Shown piece after piece: positions 1-5,727 of a stretch of 6,021 nucleotides of DNA. Positions within the stretch are counted from its first letter, which is position 1. Each line of letters begins with the position of its first letter. The notes under the pieces were generated by a model. It did not search any database. It was not told where the DNA came from and saw nothing but the letters and a program-made list of their open reading frames with translations. Origin of the DNA: Gemmataceae bacterium (GTDB taxonomy: Bacteria > Planctomycetota > Planctomycetia > Gemmatales > Gemmataceae); NCBI GenBank assembly GCA_025056835.1, contig JANWVS010000148.1, positions 1 to 6,021 on the forward strand. Reading direction: 5' to 3'. Made by a program: the position numbers and the translations under genes.

Positions 1-258
1 TGCAAAAATCAAGCGATCTACAAGATCGCTGCCCGCTGGTCGGATGGCGTTGTCGCCGAATTGAAAACGTACGGGCTGTGTTGCGCGACCTGCCTGCCGG
101 ATTGGTTTCGCCGAGGCCGGGCCCGGCAACAGGCCACGCGGTTGCTTGCCGGCGAAATTCTAGAACCGTGCGGCATCTACGCCTTGCAACGCGGCGTTCG
201 CGATCAACAATTGGAACGGCTAAGTGCCTTGGAACAACAATTAGCAGCCTCGGCGTGA
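1..258 (+). CDS. Small cysteine-containing protein of unknown function (3' part only)
   Basis: The reading frame is open from the first base of the window and ends at TGA 256-258, so 85 C-terminal residues are visible and the start lies outside. It has five cysteines: the first visible residue, three in a CCATC cluster (residues 28-32) and one in the motif EPCGIY. The rest is basic and then helical, ending in a Gln/Leu/Glu-rich tail that could form a short coiled coil (RDQQLERLSALEQQL). Cysteines spaced C..CC..C could bind a metal, but that is inference. I do not recognise a named family, although the style fits small conserved planctomycete hypothetical proteins. It lies 34 bases upstream of miaA on the same strand, so the two may be co-transcribed. 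A TTG at 61 could act as a start, but the frame continues upstream of it with similar composition, so I treat the gene as partial. Confidence 0.6.
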   Translation, partial: CKNQAIYKIAARWSDGVVAELKTYGLCCATCLPDWFRRGRARQQATRLLAGEILEPCGIYALQRGVRDQQLERLSALEQQLAASA

Positions 259-292
259 GCCGCCGGCCCGAAAATTCTGCCGGCTCGATAGA

Positions 293-1264
293 ATGCAGTT
301 ACCCAGTCCTTTCACGAACGCGCTCGTCCTCACTGGTCCGACCAGTTCCGGCAAGACGGCTCTCGGCGTGGAGTTGGCGCAGGCACTTAACGCCGAAATC
401 ATTTCGATGGACTCGATGGCCCTGTATCGGGGAATGGACATCGGCACCGCCAAGCCGACCGCCGCCGACCGCGCCGCGGTCCCCCATCATTTAATCGACG
501 TGCTCGATCCATGGGAATCGGCGAGCGTGGCCTGGTGGCTCGAACAAGCTAAGGCGCGTTGCCGCGAGATTGAGTCGCGCGGCCGGCGCGTGCTGTTCGT
601 GGGCGGCACGCCGTTGTATCTCAAGGCGATGTTGGCCGGGCTGTTCGCCGGGCCGCCGGCTGATCCCCTCCTGCGCCGCCGCCTCGGCGACGAGGCCCGA
701 AGCCTTGGTTCCACGGCTTTGCACCGCCGCTTGGCCCAGGTCGATCCAGAGAGCGCCGCGCGCTTGCACCCTCACGATGTCCGGCGCGTCATTCGGGCCT
801 TAGAAGTCTTTGAACTTTCCGGCAGCCCGCTTAGTGCCCGGCAAACGCAATGGCGTCGTGCCGCCGAGGCCTGGCGTCAAGCGCGCGCCGCCCCGGCAGC
901 GACCGGTGATGCCGCCCTGGCCGAACGCCCCCCCATCCTCTGGCTGGACCTGCCGCGCGCCGAGTTGTACGCTCGCATCAACCGGCGCGTCGAAGCCATG
1001 TTTGCCGCAGGCCTGGTCGAAGAAGTGCGACAGCTGCTGGACTCGCAGCGGCCGCTCAGTCCGGAAGCGGCCCAGGCCCTTGGCTATAAAGAGGTAATCG
1101 CCTATCTTAAACGGCAACAGAGTCTTGAGGAAACGATCGCCCTCGTCGCACGACGGACGCGCAACTTCGCCAAAAGGCAAATCACTTGGTTTCGCCACCT
1201 GCCGTTGGCGCGCCCGGCAACCTTGGAATTGACACGAACGCTTTGGCATACCACAATGAAATGA
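293..1264 (+). CDS. miaA: tRNA dimethylallyltransferase MiaA
   Basis: MiaA transfers the dimethylallyl group of DMAPP to N6 of A37 in tRNAs that read codons starting with U; the product i6A is often then modified by MiaB. The 323-residue protein is close to the usual length (about 300-316). Visible motifs are the P-loop GPTSSGKT (15-22), SMDSMALYRGMDIGTAKP (38-55) with the catalytic Asp at D40, and VGGTPLYLKAM (103-113) with the conserved Thr at T106. They are followed by the tRNA-contacting helix DVRRVIRALEV (162-172), ALGYKEVIAYL and the C-terminal RNFAKRQITWFRHLP (290-304). All expected active-site residues are present. There is a somewhat long Ala/Arg-rich stretch after QTQW (about 190-215). 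ATG 293 is the first start in the open frame. No clear Shine-Dalgarno precedes it, so leaderless-like or coupled initiation from the gene 34 bases upstream is possible. Confidence 0.97.
   Translation: MQLPSPFTNALVLTGPTSSGKTALGVELAQALNAEIISMDSMALYRGMDIGTAKPTAADRAAVPHHLIDVLDPWESASVAWWLEQAKARCREIESRGRRVLFVGGTPLYLKAMLAGLFAGPPADPLLRRRLGDEARSLGSTALHRRLAQVDPESAARLHPHDVRRVIRALEVFELSGSPLSARQTQWRRAAEAWRQARAAPAATGDAALAERPPILWLDLPRAELYARINRRVEAMFAAGLVEEVRQLLDSQRPLSPEAAQALGYKEVIAYLKRQQSLEETIALVARRTRNFAKRQITWFRHLPLARPATLELTRTLWHTTMK
1229..1257 (+). promoter_or_regulatory. Possible sigma70-type promoter for the FHA gene, inside the end of miaA
   Basis: TTGACA at 1229-1234 matches the -35 consensus exactly. 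A 17-base spacer separates it from CACAAT at 1252-1257, which matches the -10 consensus at four of six positions but lacks the first T. Transcription would start near 1264 and give a leader of about 60 bases to ATG 1325. It lies within miaA codons, so the bases are also constrained by coding, and the match may be chance. Confidence 0.3.
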
Positions 1265-1324
1265 GAAGAAGGACTGCAACAGCTAAACCTCGAACTTGCG
1301 GTTTTATCGGGTGAGGCAAACACC

Positions 1325-2053
1325 ATGGCCCGAGGCGTAACTTTTCAGGTCCTTGACGGTATCGACAAAGGCCGCATTTTTCGCGATCTGAGCTTGCCGG
1401 TCACGATCGGTCGCGAAGAGGGAAACGTCTTGCGCCTTAACGACGAACGCGTCAGCCGATACCACGCCAAAGTTCAGATCGACAACAATGACTTCATCAT
1501 CACGGACCTCGACAGCACCAATGGCACGCGCGTCAATGGCAATGTCGTGCAAATTCGCCGTTTACGCTACGGCGACCGAGTCAACGTCGGCCGGTCGCTG
1601 TTGCTGTTCGGCTCGAACGAGGAAATTGCCGCCCGCATGGCCAATCTGGCCCAAACCATGAGTCGATCGGCTGTACCATCGCACGGCAAGGGGAAGCTCG
1701 ATGACGGTAAGACCGTTCAAACGGCTGGATTGGACGACGAGCCGTCGCAGGCTGTGGATTTTGAGCTTGACCTCGGTGCCAATGTGACCCTGACGCGCGA
1801 CGCTCTGTTCATCGGCAATCGTGCTTTGCCGCCCATGCCATTGAAGATGACCCCGTCGCAAGCGGCGCGATTCGCGGAAATTCTTGATTTCTTACACCAA
1901 GGCCTGACCGAAGCGACCGCCAACATTCAAGCCAAGGAGGACGGCACCCAGGTCACGTTGGACTATGCCGATTGGCAAAAAGTGCTGGCCGTGCAGATGT
2001 TGCTCGCTCGATACTTGCGCCTCATTGCGGAACCGCCCGAGCTGGAGGAGTAA
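1325..2053 (+). CDS. FHA-domain protein with an uncharacterised C-terminal domain
   Basis: The N-terminal part (about residues 5-97) is a forkhead-associated domain, which binds phosphothreonine peptides and usually serves Ser/Thr kinase signalling or secretion control. Its core residues are intact: IGR (28-30), SRYH (44-47) and the STNGTRVNG loop (64-72), with a GD turn at 83-84. A polar linker (about 98-140) leads to a region of about 100 residues (140-242). This begins with a beta-like FELDLGANVTLTRDALFIG and ends in helices, including a WQKVLAVQMLLARYLRL stretch. I do not recognise this C-terminal part. There is no signal peptide or membrane segment, so it is probably cytoplasmic. ATG 1325 is supported by GAGG at 1313-1316, 8 bases upstream. 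The gene follows miaA by 60 bases. No kinase, phosphatase or secretion gene is in view, so its phosphorylated partner cannot be named. Confidence 0.9.
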   Translation: MARGVTFQVLDGIDKGRIFRDLSLPVTIGREEGNVLRLNDERVSRYHAKVQIDNNDFIITDLDSTNGTRVNGNVVQIRRLRYGDRVNVGRSLLLFGSNEEIAARMANLAQTMSRSAVPSHGKGKLDDGKTVQTAGLDDEPSQAVDFELDLGANVTLTRDALFIGNRALPPMPLKMTPSQAARFAEILDFLHQGLTEATANIQAKEDGTQVTLDYADWQKVLAVQMLLARYLRLIAEPPELEE

Positions 2054-2054
2054 C

Positions 2055-2078
2055 CCGCCATTCTGGACATCAGGGCGG
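2055..2078. terminator. Weak hairpin between convergent stop codons
   Basis: CCGCC (2055-2059) and CTG (2063-2065) can pair with CAG (2071-2073) and GGCGG (2074-2078), giving an 8-bp stem with a 3-base bulge and a 5-base loop. It sits between the FHA stop (2051-2053) and the end of the minus-strand small gene (stop at 2070-2072), where a shared bidirectional terminator would be expected. There is no T-tract on either side, so intrinsic termination is doubtful. Confidence 0.25.
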
Positions 2079-2360
2079 CAAGCAGACTCCAGGCAGGTTT
2101 TCCGGACGCGGTGCTTCCTTTAGAATTCTTTCCACCTGTTCGATGTGTTCGTCGTCCACGCCCTCGCGGCGACGATAGCGACGCTTGAGGCTGTCGAGCA
2201 CATGTTCCCACATCGCTCGCGTCGGAGCTAAACCGGGCGTCCAAGGCTCCCGCCGCGCCATCCTGTAAGCAAAGCACCACTGACCTGCAAAATAAACGGC
2301 GCGGAGATAGCGGCGCGTCTTGGTTTGGGGGTCCCAATCATACCACTGGATTTGCAGCAT
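2070..2360 (-). CDS. Conserved-looking 96-residue protein of unknown function
   Basis: This is a small soluble protein with no signal peptide or membrane segment. Its N-terminal half is rich in aromatic and basic residues and looks beta-structured (QIQWYDWDPQT, then YLRAVYFAGQWCFAYRM). A helical, charged second half follows (TRAMWEHVLDSLKRRYRRR, then DDEHIEQVERILKEA), before a short proline-containing tail. I do not recognise a named family. Its ATG (2358-2360) follows directly on the TAG stop of the DUF1501 gene (2361-2363), giving TAGATG with no gap. That implies co-transcription and probably translational coupling, since no independent ribosome site is obvious inside the upstream coding end. 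The gene ends 16 bases from the oppositely oriented FHA gene. Codon use and amino-acid composition look like a real gene rather than a shadow frame. Confidence 0.72.
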   Translation of the reverse strand: MLQIQWYDWDPQTKTRRYLRAVYFAGQWCFAYRMARREPWTPGLAPTRAMWEHVLDSLKRRYRRREGVDDEHIEQVERILKEAPRPENLPGVCLPP

Positions 2361-3797
2361 CTAGTCTTTTAAGATGGCGCGGACGACGTTGCCGTGGACG
2401 TCCGTTAAGCGGTGATGTCGTCCCTGGTAGCGGTACGTCAACCGACGATGGTCGATTCCCAGGCAATGCAGCATCGTCGCGTGCAAGTCGTGGACATGAA
2501 CCGGATCCGAAACGATGTTGTAGCTGAATTCGTCGGTTTCGCCGTAGGTCATGCCGGGCTTGATGCCGCCGCCGGCCAACCAGAAGGTAAAGCAGCGCGG
2601 GTGATGATCGCGACCGTAATTGTCGGCGGTCAGCGTTCCCTGGCAGTACACGGTGCGGCCAAACTCTCCGCCCCATACGACCAACGTGTCCTCGAGCAAA
2701 CCACGTTGCCTCAGATCGCGAACGAGAGCCGCCGCCGGTTGGTCGGTGTCGCGGCACTGACCGGTAATCTGCCGCGGCAAGTTCGTGTGCTGGTCCCAGC
2801 CGCGGTGGAACAATTGCACAAAGCGCACTCCCCGTTCGGCCAGACGCCGAGCCAACAGACAGTTGTGGGCAAACGTGCCGGGTTGGGACACCTCCGGACC
2901 ATACATTTCCAACACCTGCCGCGATTCCCGGCGGATGTCCACCAGCTCGGGTACGGCGGCTTGCATCCGAAACGCCAACTCATACTGCGCGATCCGCGTG
3001 AGAATTTCCGGATCGCCGGTCGTCTCGTATCGCCATTCATTCAAACGCGCGATGTCGTCGAGGATCCGACGACGGGTATCCGCGCCTACCCCTTCAGGGT
3101 TGGAAAGAAAGAGCACGGGGTCGCCGAGCGAACGAAATTTGACGCCTTGATATTGCGAGGGGAGAAAGCCGCTGCCCCAAAGACGATCATAGAGTGGCTG
3201 ATCGGCCGGATTGCCCGAGCCTTGAGAAATAAGCACGACAAACGCAGGCAGGTCGCGGTTTTCAGTGCCCAGGCCGTAGGCGATCCAAGCTCCCATGCTG
3301 GGCCGGCCGGCGAGTTGCGCGCCTGATTGGAAAAACGTGATCGCCGGGTCGTGATTGATCGCCTCGGTGTGCATCGTTTTGATAAAACACAGTTCGTCGA
3401 CGATCCGAGCGGTATGCGGCAGCAATTCGCTTACCCAGGCGCCGCTCTGACCGTGGCGGGCAAAGCGATAGATTGAGGGAGCGATCGGAAAACGTTCTTG
3501 ACCGGCGGTCATGCCGGTGAGACGCTGACCGCGCCGAACCGATTCCGGTAAATCCTGCCCGTGGCGGTCTCGCAAACCCGGTTTGTAATCGAACAGATCC
3601 AACTGCGACGGGGCACCGGATTGGAAGAGAAAAATGACACGGCGAGCGCTGGGGCGATGGTGCGGAATCCCGGGCAAACCGTTGCTTTGACCGCGACCCG
3701 CTTCGGCTTCCAGCCAAGCCAAGGCGATGGACCCTAGACCGGCGGAGCGTAAGAGAAACTGGCGGCGACCTAGCAACGACGACGCGGTTTCACGCAT
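2361..3797 (-). CDS. DUF1501 family protein, Tat-exported, alkaline-phosphatase-like fold
   Basis: This 478-residue protein belongs to DUF1501, a family very abundant in planctomycetes, related to sulfatases/alkaline phosphatases and of unproven function. Near the N-terminus [20 protein letters not shown] (10-29) is a twin-arginine signal, so the folded protein is probably exported. Family signatures follow: [13 protein letters not shown] (61-73), [18 protein letters not shown] (376-382), RDHHP (396-400), DLHAT (437-441) and the C-terminal [17 protein letters not shown] (453-469). The start is set at ATG 3795-3797 because GGAG (3805-3808 on the minus strand) lies 7 bases upstream of it. A TTG at 3801-3803 would be only one base from that site. 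It is preceded by an alpha/beta hydrolase gene 51 bases away and directly followed by a 96-residue protein. The DUF1549/DUF1553 partner that usually accompanies DUF1501 is not within this window. Length and motifs look complete. Confidence 0.93.
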   Translation of the reverse strand: MRETASSLLGRRQFLLRSAGLGSIALAWLEAEAGRGQSNGLPGIPHHRPSARRVIFLFQSGAPSQLDLFDYKPGLRDRHGQDLPESVRRGQRLTGMTAGQERFPIAPSIYRFARHGQSGAWVSELLPHTARIVDELCFIKTMHTEAINHDPAITFFQSGAQLAGRPSMGAWIAYGLGTENRDLPAFVVLISQGSGNPADQPLYDRLWGSGFLPSQYQGVKFRSLGDPVLFLSNPEGVGADTRRRILDDIARLNEWRYETTGDPEILTRIAQYELAFRMQAAVPELVDIRRESRQVLEMYGPEVSQPGTFAHNCLLARRLAERGVRFVQLFHRGWDQHTNLPRQITGQCRDTDQPAAALVRDLRQRGLLEDTLVVWGGEFGRTVYCQGTLTADNYGRDHHPRCFTFWLAGGGIKPGMTYGETDEFSYNIVSDPVHVHDLHATMLHCLGIDHRRLTYRYQGRHHRLTDVHGNVVRAILKD

Positions 3798-3848
3798 CGG
3801 CAAACTCCGCGGCCGGCGTTCGGACGGTACCTAGACGCTGCCCCTATT

Positions 3849-4562
3849 TTAGCAGTCGCGATTGCAATGGTCCACGATCCAACGGTTGACATCGCGGAGC
3901 ATATGCTCGTGGAGGCGGTGGGTCGTTGGATAAGTTCGCATGGTGACGTCGACGCCCGCGGCGTACAGTAAGCGCCAGTCGGCTTGCGCCAAAGACAACG
4001 GCACCACCGAATTGGCAATCCCATGGCCGATGAAGACGCGCTGGCCGCGGACGGCAGGCCACGGCATCAGCGGCCGCTGGCTGCGGGGAATCGCGCCATT
4101 GAGTGCGATGACGCCGGCGAACTTCTCGGGCAAAGTCCAAGCGAGACGATAGGCCAAGGCAGCCCCTTCATCGTGACCGGCGAGATAGATTCGTTCAGAA
4201 TGGACGTGGTACTTACGGCGTGTTTGTTCGGCGGCGCGCACCACGTAACTTTCCACGAGCGGCAGTTGGCTGGCATCGCCCCACGACCAACAAAGTTCGT
4301 CGTGCTTGATACCCAAGCTGATCGGTCCGCGCAGGCTGATGCAAATGAAGTTGCGCCGGCTCAAGCGCGGGGCGAGACGCAGCATTTGTTCCTCGTTGCC
4401 GCCGTGGCCGTGCAGCAACACGAGCAGCGGATAAGGATACCGAGGCTCGTAGCCCTGTGGCAGAAACGTGCGCACCGGCCAAGGACGCGGCGCGTCCACC
4501 AACGAAGTGTAGAAGCCCTCGGCGGGGCGCGACAACGGCGCTTTGAGGTCGAGAAAAGTCAT
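3849..4562 (-). CDS. Alpha/beta hydrolase of the carboxylesterase/phospholipase (Abhydrolase_2-like) group with altered catalytic triad
   Basis: The 237-residue protein has the fold marks of the esterase/phospholipase group: LLVLLHGHGGNEEQ (46-59, oxyanion region), SLRGP (76-80), ELCWSWGD, a nucleophile-elbow equivalent AGHDEGAALAYRLA (128-141), FAGVIALNGAIP (148-159), GHGIANSVVP (179-188) and YPTTH (211-215). In classic members the elbow is GxSxG. Here it reads G-H-D-E-G, so Asp131 replaces the Ser. The usual acidic residue before VVP is Asn184. The His (H215) is kept. It may therefore use Asp131 as nucleophile, do other chemistry, or be a non-catalytic binder; the substrate is unknown. There is no signal peptide. 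ATG 4560-4562 is preferred over TTG 4599-4601: a GGGA (4569-4572, minus) sits 6 bases upstream, and the TTG would place a strong hairpin inside the coding region. It is first in a probable operon with the DUF1501 gene. Confidence 0.88.
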   Translation of the reverse strand: MTFLDLKAPLSRPAEGFYTSLVDAPRPWPVRTFLPQGYEPRYPYPLLVLLHGHGGNEEQMLRLAPRLSRRNFICISLRGPISLGIKHDELCWSWGDASQLPLVESYVVRAAEQTRRKYHVHSERIYLAGHDEGAALAYRLAWTLPEKFAGVIALNGAIPRSQRPLMPWPAVRGQRVFIGHGIANSVVPLSLAQADWRLLYAAGVDVTMRTYPTTHRLHEHMLRDVNRWIVDHCNRDC

Positions 4563-4577
4563 CGTCAGTCCCGCTTG

Positions 4578-4610
4578 GCGGCCCGGCTGCCGCAAGGGCA
4601 ACCGGGCCGC
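4578..4610 (-). promoter_or_regulatory. Strong leader hairpin just upstream of the hydrolase ribosome site
   Basis: GCGGCCCGG (4578-4586) pairs perfectly with CCGGGCCGC (4602-4610), and TGCC (4588-4591) pairs with GGCA (4597-4600) around a 5-base loop. The single non-matching position (4587/4601) is C/A on the + strand but G.U on the minus strand. In hydrolase mRNA the stem is thus a continuous 14 bp. It ends 15 bases before ATG 4562 and 5 bases before the weak GGGA site. No U-tract follows, so it is not an intrinsic terminator. It may control translation or stabilise the mRNA; the role is inferred. Confidence 0.5.
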
Positions 4611-4628
4611 GTGCTGCCTTGAAATTGT

Positions 4629-4666
4629 GCCTCCGTAGCGCTGGGTACTTGGAGGCGGCGTCCGCC
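4629..4666 (-). promoter_or_regulatory. Two overlapping, mutually exclusive inverted repeats in the hydrolase leader
   Basis: GCCTCC (4629-4634) pairs with GGAGGC (4651-4656), extended by GTA/TAC (4635-4637 with 4646-4648) with a 2-base bulge. GGCGG (4654-4658) pairs with CCGCC (4662-4666) around a 3-base loop. The two share bases 4654-4656, so only one can form fully at a time. Both would lie in the leader transcribed from the promoter at 4692-4720. This is compatible with a switch, but GC-rich sequence makes short alternative pairings common. Confidence 0.3.
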
Positions 4667-4691
4667 CCGTTGCTGCTCGAAGGACTTGCCA

Positions 4692-4720
4692 AGTCTACGC
4701 GGAGCGGCGCAATCTGTCAA
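4692..4720 (-). promoter_or_regulatory. Sigma70-type promoter of the hydrolase-DUF1501 operon
   Basis: On the minus strand TTGACA (4715-4720) is a perfect -35 match. It is followed by exactly 17 bases and then TAGACT (4692-4697), a four-of-six -10 match that keeps the first T, both key As and the last T except for the third and fifth positions. Transcription would begin near 4685 and give a leader of about 120 bases before ATG 4562. A small inverted repeat, GACTT (4683-4687) with AAGTC (4691-4695), overlaps the -10 and predicted start and could be an operator. Confidence 0.5.
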
Positions 4721-4874
4721 CGCGGTTCTGGTTGAACCTTGAGCCAAAATGTCGTTTTTTTTGAGGTGCGCATCGCTTCGCAGCGGTTGCGCCGTTCCGC
4801 CAAATCAGTGAGTTTGGGCAGCCTGCGAGCGACCGTGACGCCTGTGGCGAAACTGGCGCTTCGCTGAAGGAACA

Positions 4875-4909
4875 CCACGGCCGCCACCAGACGTGGTCGG
4901 CTTCCGTGG
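4875..4909. repeat. 13-bp interrupted hairpin upstream of the phosphoesterase
   Basis: CCACGG (4875-4880) pairs with CCGTGG (4904-4909), CCG (4881-4883) with CGG (4898-4900), and CCAC (4884-4887) with GTGG (4893-4896). The loop is 5 bases, with bulges of one (4897) and three bases (4901-4903) on one side only. It ends 63 bases before ATG 4973 and runs into the palindrome GGCGATCGCC. It could be a structured 5' leader or an operator-like site; no T-tract follows on the + strand, so it is not an intrinsic terminator in that direction. Confidence 0.4.
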
Positions 4910-4972
4910 CGATCGCCGCGAGACGCGGGGGCCGCCGCCCGCGCCACGGCATAGGATGTCTGGGAGCTTGCG

Positions 4973-5629
4973 ATGGTCTACGTCCTCAACGAGTGGTTGC
5001 TGACGCCGTTTCGCTTGGCGGTTCACCTTCCGACCGCTACCGCTGTGATCGCCGACGTGCACTTAGGCTATCGCGAAGCGCGGCGCGCGGCGGGCGACGC
5101 CGTCCCAGTCCGACCAATCGGCGAGCAACTGTTGCCCGTGCGCCAAGCGCGACGAGAGTATCCTTTTCGCCGTCTGGCAGTCGCCGGCGATTTGTTTGAG
5201 CGCCGTGCGCAGACTGGTTGGTTTCACGAATTTCTTGAGGAATTGGCGGCCCTGGAGGTGACGTTCGCAGGTTTGGTTCCTGGCAATCACGATCGTGGCT
5301 GGCAGAAGCTCGCCGCGCTGGGTCCGATGTTGCCCGACGGCCTGCTTCTCGGCAATTGGCGAGTCGTCCATGGCGATGTCGATTTGCAGGTCAGCCCCTG
5401 CGTCGTGATGGGGCATTGGCATCCGGTGGCCCGACATGCCGGTCGGCGCGTGCGGTGCTACGTGGTGGGGCCGCAATTGTTGGTGTTGCCGGCGTTCAGC
5501 GAAGACGCGGCCGGCGGCGACGTCACGCGATCGCCTCGGTGGCGCAGCAGCCACTGGTACGCGATCATCGACAACGACGTTCGCCGCCTGAACCAATCCA
5601 GCCTTGTGCCAAGACGAGCGCGCCGTTGA
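4973..5629 (+). CDS. Calcineurin-like metallophosphoesterase, COG1407 (PdeM-related) type
   Basis: This 218-residue enzyme has the full set of dinuclear-metal motifs of the calcineurin-like phosphoesterases: ADVHLGY with D28 and H30, AGDLFE with D73, PGNHD (103-107), H133 in VVHGD, and MGHWHP with H148 and H150. The C-terminal YVVGPQLLVLPAFSEDAAGG resembles the PAFxxxxGG ending of COG1407 enzymes. That group includes the ligase-associated nuclease PdeM and SbcD-related archaeal proteins. It probably cleaves a phosphodiester in the cytoplasm, but the substrate is unknown. PdeM proper lies beside a DNA ligase and a helicase; neither is visible here, so I do not give that name. ATG 4973 has GGGAG (4962-4966) 6 bases upstream. 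The tail ends in a basic RRARR. It is divergent from the hydrolase operon and convergent with the next gene, 98 bases away. That gap holds only a weak 5-bp hairpin (5657-5661 with 5668-5672). Confidence 0.87.
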   Translation: MVYVLNEWLLTPFRLAVHLPTATAVIADVHLGYREARRAAGDAVPVRPIGEQLLPVRQARREYPFRRLAVAGDLFERRAQTGWFHEFLEELAALEVTFAGLVPGNHDRGWQKLAALGPMLPDGLLLGNWRVVHGDVDLQVSPCVVMGHWHPVARHAGRRVRCYVVGPQLLVLPAFSEDAAGGDVTRSPRWRSSHWYAIIDNDVRRLNQSSLVPRRARR

Positions 5630-5727
5630 ACCGCTCGTGTTGCACAACCGATTCGCGTGGCGGCCAAGCCACCGGGACCGGACTGCCGCGAAAAACTGCG
5701 CCGGCGATCAGCTGGCGGTGAGATTGG

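Larger units (their letters stand above)
4563..4972. other. Divergent intergenic region, no convincing gene, rich in inverted repeats
   Basis: These 410 bases separate the divergent hydrolase and phosphoesterase starts. Besides the hydrolase promoter and leader hairpins, they hold GGTTC/GAACC (4724-4728 with 4734-4738) and a run of eight T (4755-4762). Further on are GCGCA/TGCGC plus CGC/GCG (4768-4792), a large hairpin at 4875-4909, a 10-base palindrome GGCGATCGCC (4908-4917) and CGCGGG/CCCGCG (4924-4929 with 4938-4943). The minus-strand open frames here (4695-4952 and 4717-4947) lack a ribosome site and protein-like composition, and I do not accept them as genes. No clear promoter for the phosphoesterase was found. 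Confidence 0.6.

Noticed and set aside
78..494. A 138-codon + strand frame spanning the first gene and the start of miaA
   Set aside because: Its translation is Ser/Arg/Pro-rich, typical of an out-of-frame GC-rich reading, and it overlaps two better genes.
800..1279. A 159-codon minus-strand open frame opposite miaA
   Set aside because: It is a shadow of a well-identified gene.
1285..1304. AAACC/GGTTT pairing after miaA as a terminator
   Set aside because: A 5-bp AT-containing stem with a 10-base loop is too weak, although TTTT follows.
2412..3326. A 304-codon open frame on the + strand opposite the DUF1501 gene
   Set aside because: It lies entirely antisense to a gene with clear family motifs; its translation lacks recognisable domains and follows from GC-rich codon bias in the real frame.
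3795..3803. TTG at 3801-3803 as start of the DUF1501 gene
   Set aside because: It is one base from the GGAG site, while ATG 3795-3797 has ideal spacing of 7 bases.
4560..4601. TTG at 4599-4601 as start of the hydrolase
   Set aside because: It would put the 14-bp hairpin inside the coding sequence, and the extra residues do not resemble the family N-terminus.
3984..4622. A 212-codon + strand open frame opposite the hydrolase
   Set aside because: It is a shadow of the hydrolase gene and crosses its leader hairpin; low-quality, Arg/Gln/Ala-rich translation.
4724..4762. Hairpin GGTTC/GAACC followed by eight T as an intrinsic terminator on the + strand
   Set aside because: The stem is only 5 bp and the T-run starts 16 bases after it; no + strand gene ends nearby.
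4695..4952. Minus-strand open frames in the divergent intergenic region (also 4717-4947)
   Set aside because: No ribosome site, Arg/Ser-rich shadow-like composition, and overlap with the strongest promoter match and several hairpins. An old gene fragment cannot be excluded without a database search.
5063..5647. A 194-codon minus-strand open frame opposite the phosphoesterase
   Set aside because: It is antisense to a gene with intact catalytic motifs and a good ribosome site; no protein-like features.
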